A DNA stretch of 18,659 bases from CAZRAL01 sp964598005 (lineage in GTDB: Bacteria; Pseudomonadota; Gammaproteobacteria; Burkholderiales; Usitatibacteraceae). Below the pieces are notes generated by a model. The model worked only from the letters and a program-made list of their open reading frames with translations, was not told the origin of the DNA and did not search any database. A program made the translations under genes and the position numbers. The DNA is taken from positions 1 to 18,659 of the forward strand of contig CAZRAL010000052.1 of assembly GCA_964598005.1 (NCBI GenBank), in the 5' to 3' direction. How positions within the stretch are numbered: position 1 is the stretch's first letter; the number at the start of each line of letters is the position of its first letter. Below are positions 14,321 to 18,659 of the stretch, piece after piece.

Positions 14321-14749
14321 AACCTGATTGATTACGAAGGATTCCTTAAAGATGCGACTGAGGTAGCAAAATTACGCGAACAGCGCCGGGTCACCGAAGA
14401 AGCATTCATTCAAATGGCGCGCGATCCTCAAACTATCGTTCTTGATGCACGTAGTGAAATTGGATACCGCCAGTTCCATATCAAAGGAGCAAAGCACTTG
14501 AGTTTGGCGGATATTTCAGCCAGCGAACTCGCGAAAATCATTCCCGAAAAAACGACTCGCATCCTGATTTATTGCAACAATAACTTTAAAAACGATCCTG
14601 CGCTGATCACCAAGATAGATAGAGCTGCAATCAATATTTATACATTTAATATGCTTTACAGCTATGGCTATACCAATGTTTATGAGCTTGGCCCGGTTAT
14701 CGACGTCACTAAAACCAAACTGGCCTTCGAACGTCCTCCAAGGACTTGA
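14237..14749 (+). CDS. Exported rhodanese-like protein, copy A
   Basis: The 170-aa protein has a hydrophobic N-terminal signal (1-22) and one rhodanese-like domain: TIVLDARSEIGYRQFHIKGAKHL (about 67-88), then RILIYCNNNF with Cys113. In a true rhodanese the loop after Cys runs to an Arg (CRxGxR); here it is CNNNFKND, so sulfur transfer is not assured. Compared with copy B, this copy is shorter and diverged in the segment after the cysteine (DPALITKIDRAA against EPIAFPSKAVRAS). The ATG at 14237 is used because AAAGG lies 8 bases upstream; the in-frame GTG at 14228 has no such support. It lies between two identical terminators, so it is probably transcribed alone. A role in periplasmic sulfur or redox handling is only inferred. 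Confidence 0.85.
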   Translation: MRISHLLAGFVFGMMATVAAGKQEKIPNNLIDYEGFLKDATEVAKLREQRRVTEEAFIQMARDPQTIVLDARSEIGYRQFHIKGAKHLSLADISASELAKIIPEKTTRILIYCNNNFKNDPALITKIDRAAINIYTFNMLYSYGYTNVYELGPVIDVTKTKLAFERPPRT

Positions 14750-14777
14750 TTTTTACGGATTGAGCGAAGCAAGAAAA

Positions 14778-14931
14778 TGATTCGGCGCATCGCTTGTTGA
14801 TGATGCGCCGATTTTGCAACCGTTAAATTTTATGAAAGGTGATAACCATGCGTATATCTTACTTATTGGCAGGGTTTGTTTTTGGCATGATGGCAACGGT
14901 AGCGGTAGGGAAACAGGAAAAAATTCCCAAT
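14778..14931 (+). repeat. Direct repeat, copy 2
   Basis: This is the second copy of the 154-base segment at 14167-14320, offset by exactly 611 bases. The differences I see all lie in the coding part: C/T, A/G and C/T within the signal-peptide region. The untranslated part is identical. Confidence 0.9.
14782..14815 (+). terminator. Intrinsic terminator after rhodanese-like copy A
   Basis: The stem TCGGCGCATC (14782-14791) with GATGCGCCGA (14802-14811) and a TTTT tail is identical to the terminator after the VWA gene. It was carried along by the tandem duplication and should stop read-through from copy A into copy B, implying that copy B needs its own promoter. Confidence 0.85.
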
Positions 14932-15372
14932 CCGCAAATCGATTATGTGGGCTTTTACAAGGATGCCAAAAAGGTAGGCGATTTGCGTGAGCAGCGGCGC
15001 ATTTCCGAGGCAGATTTCATGCGTATGGCGAGCGATCCGCAGACCATTGTTCTCGACGCGCGCAGTAACGAAAAATACCGCATGTTGCATGTCAAAGGAG
15101 CCAAACATCTGAGCTTGACTGATGCGACAGCCGATGAGTTGGCAAAAATCATTCCGGCGAAAAATACACGCATACTCATCTACTGCAACAACAATTTTGA
15201 AAATGAGCCGATTGCATTTCCAAGCAAGGCGGTAAGAGCATCGCTCAATATTTATACTTTCAATACCCTGTACAGCTATGGTTACACCAATGTGTATGAG
15301 CTGGGGCCATTGATCGATATCCAGAAAACCAAACTCCCTCTCGAAGGCACACTGCGTCAGCAAGCGCTGTAA
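14848..15372 (+). CDS. Exported rhodanese-like protein, copy B
   Basis: The 174-aa tandem paralogue of the preceding gene has the same signal peptide and the same domain plan: TIVLDARSNEKYRMLHVKGAKHLSL, RILIYCNNNFENEPIAFPSK with Cys113, then TLYSYGYTNVYELGPLID. Roughly two thirds of the mature residues match copy A. This copy keeps the longer loop (FENEPIAFPSK) that I associate with the family, so it is probably closer to the ancestral form. As in copy A, the catalytic loop lacks the CRxGxR arginine. The ATG at 14848 has AAAGG 8 bases before it. No hairpin terminator follows closely; the REP-like repeat at 15462 may serve. Function is unknown. Confidence 0.87.
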   Translation: MRISYLLAGFVFGMMATVAVGKQEKIPNPQIDYVGFYKDAKKVGDLREQRRISEADFMRMASDPQTIVLDARSNEKYRMLHVKGAKHLSLTDATADELAKIIPAKNTRILIYCNNNFENEPIAFPSKAVRASLNIYTFNTLYSYGYTNVYELGPLIDIQKTKLPLEGTLRQQAL

Positions 15373-15461
15373 CGAGTGGCGGATGTTGTGTATCACGGGA
15401 GAAAATTGTCACGGGGAAGCCACTTTACCTTGCATCTATATTGCCGCACATGACAAGGCCT

Positions 15462-15557
15462 CCCCCTTTTTTAAAGGGGGATCGAGGGGGATTTCCGTTG
15501 CTTGTCACTGGTTGAACCACTGCAAATCTCCCCCCACCCCTCTTTTTCAAAGAGGGG
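15462..15557. repeat. REP-like paired hairpins
   Basis: Two short hairpins, CCCCC-TTTTTT-AAA-GGGGG (15462-15480) and CCCCTCTTTTTCAAAGAGGGG (15537-15557), flank a 56-base spacer. Inside, GGGGGATTT (15486-15494) faces AAATCTCCCCCC (about 15524-15535), so the whole unit can fold on itself. This resembles the dispersed intergenic REP or MITE repeats common in betaproteobacterial genomes. It occupies the 307-base gap between copy B and the histidine kinase; the rest of the gap shows only the kinase ribosome-binding site (AAGGAAGAGG, 15667-15676). Confidence 0.65.
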
Positions 15558-15679
15558 AACGGAGCGGTTTGAAATAATGGGTGTGGTTTGGAGCCAAGGT
15601 AAAATTTTTCACTGAAAATTGTTTTTTAAAGGGCAATCGCTTTGGCTATGCATCACATCACTGAATAAGGAAGAGGCGC

Positions 15680-17299
15680 GTGCAAAAAAAGATTGCGCTG
15701 GGGTTGTTGCTTATCGTGGCGCTGCCGATTGCCCTGCTCGGCTGGTTCGGCTTGCGCACGGCTGAGCACGAACAGGCCGCGATTGCCCACCAGCTGCAGG
15801 CTTTGGCGATGGCGCAGCTTCAGGCGGTCAACGAGAAGATTCAGCGTCTTTTTCTTGAGCGGCAAAATCTTTTGTTGCAGCATTCATCCCTAGTCAGGAT
15901 GAATGAAGGTGTCCCCACACCGCGCCCGGTTTCAGATATCCGGGACTATGTGCGCGATTCGCTTTATGTGCAGCAGGTATTGTTGATGGATGCTGATGGC
16001 AAGCGCCGCTTTCCAGATGAACCCTTGAATCAAGCCGAGCGTGCGATGTTGCAGCGTACCGCTGCGATTTGGGAAAATCCGCAGCGGTTATTGCAGGGCG
16101 CGCCCATACAGATCGCGCCAGACCCAGACTCTGCTGCAAAGTCTGCCGACGCCGCGCCGCATCGTTTTGGATGGTATTCGTGGTACCGGGATTCCGAATT
16201 GCATCATTTGTTTTGGGTGCGCAGCGAGGGTGAACGCATACTAGGTTTTGAGCTGGATCCCATACGCCTGACTTCGGACATCATCGCCGCCTTGCCGGCC
16301 AGCGGCGATGCACGCGATGCACGGGATGCGCTGGGCGATGCCCGGATCCGCTTGCGTGACGCCAATGGCGCCACGGTGTATCAGTGGGGCGCGTATGAAC
16401 CGGGCGAGCAGGAAACCAGTGCGGCTATGTTGCCTCTCAGCCCGCCACTGGCAAGCTGGAAGCTCGAATACTATCGGCCCGCCTCGAGCGGTATCGGCCA
16501 GGGCAGCCGTTTGGCGCTGCTGGCGAGCATGCTGGCCGTGGCGCTGGTGCTGATTGGCCTGGGTTATTACCTGTATCGCGAACAGTCGCGTGAAATGCGG
16601 CTGGCGGCGCAACGGGTTAATTTCGTCAATCAGGTTTCGCACGAACTCAAGACGCCGCTTACCAACATTCGTTTATATGCCGAGTTGCTGGAAAGCGAAT
16701 TGGCCGATGCCGGGCAAAAGGCGCGCAAATATATCGACGTCATCAATGTGGAAAGCATGCGCCTCTCGCGGCTCATTACCAATGTGCTCAGTTTTGCCCG
16801 GGCCCAGCGCAACCGTCTGCAGCTGCAAACCAAACCTGGGGTGGTGGACGATACGCTGCGCCGCTGCCTCGAAGTTTTTCAACCTGCGCTGGCGATGCGG
16901 CACGTCACCATTGATTGGCAAGCACAGGCCAATGCGCGCGTCATGCTGGACGAGGAAGCGCTGGAACAAATCCTCAATAACCTGTTGAGCAATGTGGAAA
17001 AATACGGCGTATCGGGCGGCAAACTGGAAATCCATTCGCGGCAGGACGGCGAACGCACTCGCATTACCCTCCGCGACTATGGCCCCGGCATTCCACCCGC
17101 TGAACGTGATCGCATATTCCAGCCTTTTTACCGCGCCAGTTCGAAATTGACGGATGGTGTGGCGGGCACCGGAATCGGGCTGGGCATCGCACGCGATCTG
17201 GCGCGCCTGCATGGTGGCGATGTACAGTTGCTGCCAGTGGAACCGGGCGCCTGCTTTGAAGTGATCCTTGCTACGCCACCTGCGCCGGAAACAGCATGA
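15680..17299 (+). CDS. Membrane-bound sensor histidine kinase
   Basis: The 539-aa inner-membrane sensor has one transmembrane helix at 5-25, a periplasmic sensing region of about 250 residues without a domain I recognise, and a second helix at about 278-297. The cytoplasmic kinase core follows: FVNQVSHELKTPLTN with the phosphorylated His321, the N box LNNLLSNVEKYG (432-443), DYGPGIP (466-472), FQPFYR and GTGIGLGIA (496-504). It should phosphorylate the response regulator encoded next. The start is GTG at 15680 with a strong AAGGAAGAGG upstream. The end overlaps the regulator gene by four bases (ATGA), so the two are translated together. The periplasmic part includes an odd charged repeat (ARDARDALGDARIRLRD, about 211-227). 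The signal sensed is unknown. Confidence 0.95.
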   Translation: MQKKIALGLLLIVALPIALLGWFGLRTAEHEQAAIAHQLQALAMAQLQAVNEKIQRLFLERQNLLLQHSSLVRMNEGVPTPRPVSDIRDYVRDSLYVQQVLLMDADGKRRFPDEPLNQAERAMLQRTAAIWENPQRLLQGAPIQIAPDPDSAAKSADAAPHRFGWYSWYRDSELHHLFWVRSEGERILGFELDPIRLTSDIIAALPASGDARDARDALGDARIRLRDANGATVYQWGAYEPGEQETSAAMLPLSPPLASWKLEYYRPASSGIGQGSRLALLASMLAVALVLIGLGYYLYREQSREMRLAAQRVNFVNQVSHELKTPLTNIRLYAELLESELADAGQKARKYIDVINVESMRLSRLITNVLSFARAQRNRLQLQTKPGVVDDTLRRCLEVFQPALAMRHVTIDWQAQANARVMLDEEALEQILNNLLSNVEKYGVSGGKLEIHSRQDGERTRITLRDYGPGIPPAERDRIFQPFYRASSKLTDGVAGTGIGLGIARDLARLHGGDVQLLPVEPGACFEVILATPPAPETA

Positions 17300-17994
17300 A
17301 AATACTCATTGCCGAAGATGATCGCTACATCGGGGAAGGGTTGTGCACCCTCGTGGAGACCGAAGGCTACGCGCCGCATCTGGCCAGCGATGGAGAGGAA
17401 GCGCTGGCGCTTTTTCTGCATGTCCGGCCCGATGTTGTGTTACTCGACATCATGATGCCCAAACGCGATGGCTATGCGGTATGCCGGGAAATTCGCAAAA
17501 CCGATAATGATGTGCCGGTCATATTCATCAGCGCCAAATCAGAAGAAATCGACCGCGTGCTCGGCCTCGAGTTGGGTGCGGACGACTACATCATGAAACC
17601 CTTTGGCACGCGCGAGGTGATTGCCCGCATCCGCGCCGTCACCCGCCGCCGTCTGGCGCAAACGGCAGCAGCAACGTCAGCGTCAGACACGCAGCCGGAA
17701 GTACTTCATTTTGGCGATCTTGAGGTTTACCCAGCCGAACTCCGCGCCCGGCGCGGCGCGCAGCAGATCGACCTGAGTTTGCGAGACGTAAGAATTTTGC
17801 AACTGTTGCATCAACATCGTGGCCAAGTCGTCGACCGCGACGCAATTTTCAACGCTTGCTGGGGACGCGATTATTTACCGAGCAGCCGCACGCTCGATCA
17901 ACACATTTCCAAATTGCGCAAGCTCATTGAAGCGGATGCCAGAAACCCGCAAATTATCGGAACAGTACACGGTGTGGGTTATCGCTACGGCTAG
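17296..17994 (+). CDS. OmpR/PhoB-family response regulator
   Basis: The 232-aa protein has a receiver domain with the acidic pocket EDD (7-9), phosphoacceptor Asp51 in VLLDIMMPKRDGY, Ser79 in the switch position and Lys101 in MKPFG. A short linker leads to a winged-helix DNA-binding domain, LRDVRILQLLHQHRGQVV followed by SSRTLDQHISKLRKLIE and GTVHGVGYRYG. It is the partner of the kinase encoded just before, with which its start overlaps. The neighbouring exported VWA and rhodanese-like genes are possible targets but nothing in the sequence proves it. Its stop codon overlaps that of a convergent minus-strand gene in the palindrome CTAG (17991-17994). Confidence 0.96.
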   Translation: MKILIAEDDRYIGEGLCTLVETEGYAPHLASDGEEALALFLHVRPDVVLLDIMMPKRDGYAVCREIRKTDNDVPVIFISAKSEEIDRVLGLELGADDYIMKPFGTREVIARIRAVTRRRLAQTAAATSASDTQPEVLHFGDLEVYPAELRARRGAQQIDLSLRDVRILQLLHQHRGQVVDRDAIFNACWGRDYLPSSRTLDQHISKLRKLIEADARNPQIIGTVHGVGYRYG

Positions 17995-18443
17995 AGACTA
18001 AAGATCCATCCAAGGGGTTTGTCACTGTTGGTGTGTGACGCGAAAAAGGAACGTTGTTGGGCATTAGCAAGCCTTTCAAAGTGAGACTCAAGCTCAGCCA
18101 TGGCTTGGCTAAGCACAGGTGGCAACATAGCACGGGCCTTCTTGAAATCAAAAGATGTCTCTCCCAAAAGCACGTTCTCAAGATAGGAAACGTAGACGGC
18201 ATTGCGCACTGCGTCGTTTGCACTAACGAATATTTCGCCGATGAACTCAAACTGCGCCTTTACCACCTCCCAGTTGTGCGCTGCTATTGCGGAGCGTGTG
18301 GCATGCGAGACGACCCCCATTTCAGGATGGAGTAAGCCGCTCTCAATATCGTTGATGCTTGCGGCAATTTCTGGAAAGCGTGCAGTCAAAGCCTGTAGAA
18401 AGGCTTCGCGATCAATTTCAGATGGCTTCATGGTGTTCGGCAT
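17991..18443 (-). CDS. Protein of unknown function, probable integron gene-cassette product
   Basis: The 150-aa acidic, mainly helical, cytosolic protein contains EAFLQALTARFPEIAASIND near the N-terminus and a core HNWEVVKAQFEFIGEIFVSA followed by DAVRNAVYVSYLENVLLG. I do not recognise an enzyme motif. I chose the ATG at 18443; an ATG at 18431 (MKPSEID) is possible, and neither has a clear ribosome-binding site. The start lies only 10 bases after the recombination end (GTTAGAT) of an attC site, the usual spacing for an integron gene cassette in this orientation. Its TAG overlaps the response-regulator stop, leaving no room for its own downstream attC, so the cassette would be truncated or inserted irregularly. 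Confidence 0.7.
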   Translation of the reverse strand: MPNTMKPSEIDREAFLQALTARFPEIAASINDIESGLLHPEMGVVSHATRSAIAAHNWEVVKAQFEFIGEIFVSANDAVRNAVYVSYLENVLLGETSFDFKKARAMLPPVLSQAMAELESHFERLANAQQRSFFASHTNSDKPLGWIFSL

Positions 18444-18446
18444 AGC

Positions 18447-18536
18447 ATCTAACGTAGAAGTGAGGGGCAGCCGAAGTGAGGCGTAGGGAACCACAAGCGC
18501 AGCTTGTGGCTGTCCCTCTCGACTGCCATGTTAGGT
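18447..18536 (-). other. Integron attC recombination site
   Basis: Read on the minus strand, the 90-base element begins ACCTAAC (18536-18530, matching RYYYAAC) and ends GTTAGAT (18453-18447, matching GTTRRRY). Inside are the paired L boxes GGCAGTCG and CGGCTGCC, then AGGGA facing TCCCT, and a central stem CCACAAGC-TGC-GCTTGTGG. This nested imperfect palindrome is the structure that IntI integrases recognise as folded single-stranded DNA. The ending GTTAGATGC is the same as in many classical cassette sites, which supports the minus orientation. No integrase gene or attI site is visible. Confidence 0.8.
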
Positions 18537-18562
18537 CGGACCTTCATTGCATGAGGGTTTTG

Positions 18563-18658
18563 TTAATTGCGGAACATCGGGGCTGTCCTTTCGTGTTCTT
18601 TGGTGTGGACGGGCTCAGAAATTCGGACACGATAAATTGGTGGGTTGAAGGATAAATC
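18563..18658 (-). CDS. Possible 3' end of a preceding cassette gene (partial)
   Basis: On the minus strand a frame open from the window edge ends with TAA at 18565-18563, giving 31 visible residues (last ones KEHERTAPMFRN), 27 bases before the attC site. A second frame is also open and ends with TGA at 18546-18544 (last residues CSAINKTLMQ), 8 bases before the attC site. Either would fit the gene-then-attC order of a cassette, but the visible part is too short to decide or to name a product. Confidence 0.25.
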   Translation of the reverse strand, partial: DLSFNPPIYRVRISEPVHTKEHERTAPMFRN

Positions 18659-18659
18659 A

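Overview
The window looks like a chromosomal segment of a proteobacterium, most likely a betaproteobacterium. The reasons are an AroG-type DAHP synthase whose active-site numbering matches E. coli AroG, an etfB-etfA pair with an FadE/DmdC-like acyl-CoA dehydrogenase, and G+C-rich short repeats between genes. The exact genus cannot be read from the sequence. No rRNA, tRNA, CRISPR array, transposase or integrase gene was seen.

Left part (1-3627). After a decayed minus-strand frame comes what looks like an attenuation-controlled aromatic amino acid operon. An 18-codon leader peptide packed with Phe, Tyr and Trp codons (497-553) is followed by an intrinsic terminator (587-624). Then come aroG, a second divergent DAHP/KDO8P-synthase-superfamily paralogue in which the metal-binding Cys is replaced by Asn, and a BtuF-like periplasmic binding protein, all tightly spaced or overlapping.

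Middle part (3706-11538). A frameshifted tail of a branched-chain amino acid permease (livM) precedes etfB-etfA. A periplasmic histidine phosphatase, a 600-aa acyl-CoA dehydrogenase (a probable electron donor to the ETF), a divergent LysR regulator, a secreted protein of unknown function and a formate/nitrite-family channel follow.

Right part (11580-17994). A frameshifted cysA C-terminal remnant overlaps an intact rhodanese gene. Two MITE-like inverted-repeat elements follow (102 and 145 bp), one of them lying between the rhodanese stop codon and its terminator. Next are a secreted von Willebrand factor A protein, two tandemly duplicated exported rhodanese-like genes whose 5' ends are almost identical but whose 3' parts have diverged, a REP-like repeat, and an overlapping histidine kinase/response regulator pair.

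Right edge (17991-18659). A minus-strand gene of unknown function ends in a 4-bp convergent overlap with the response regulator. Ten bases upstream of its start is a well-formed integron attC site (18447-18536), with an open frame from a possible preceding cassette running off the window. No integrase is visible, so this looks like the edge of an integron cassette array or an orphan cassette.
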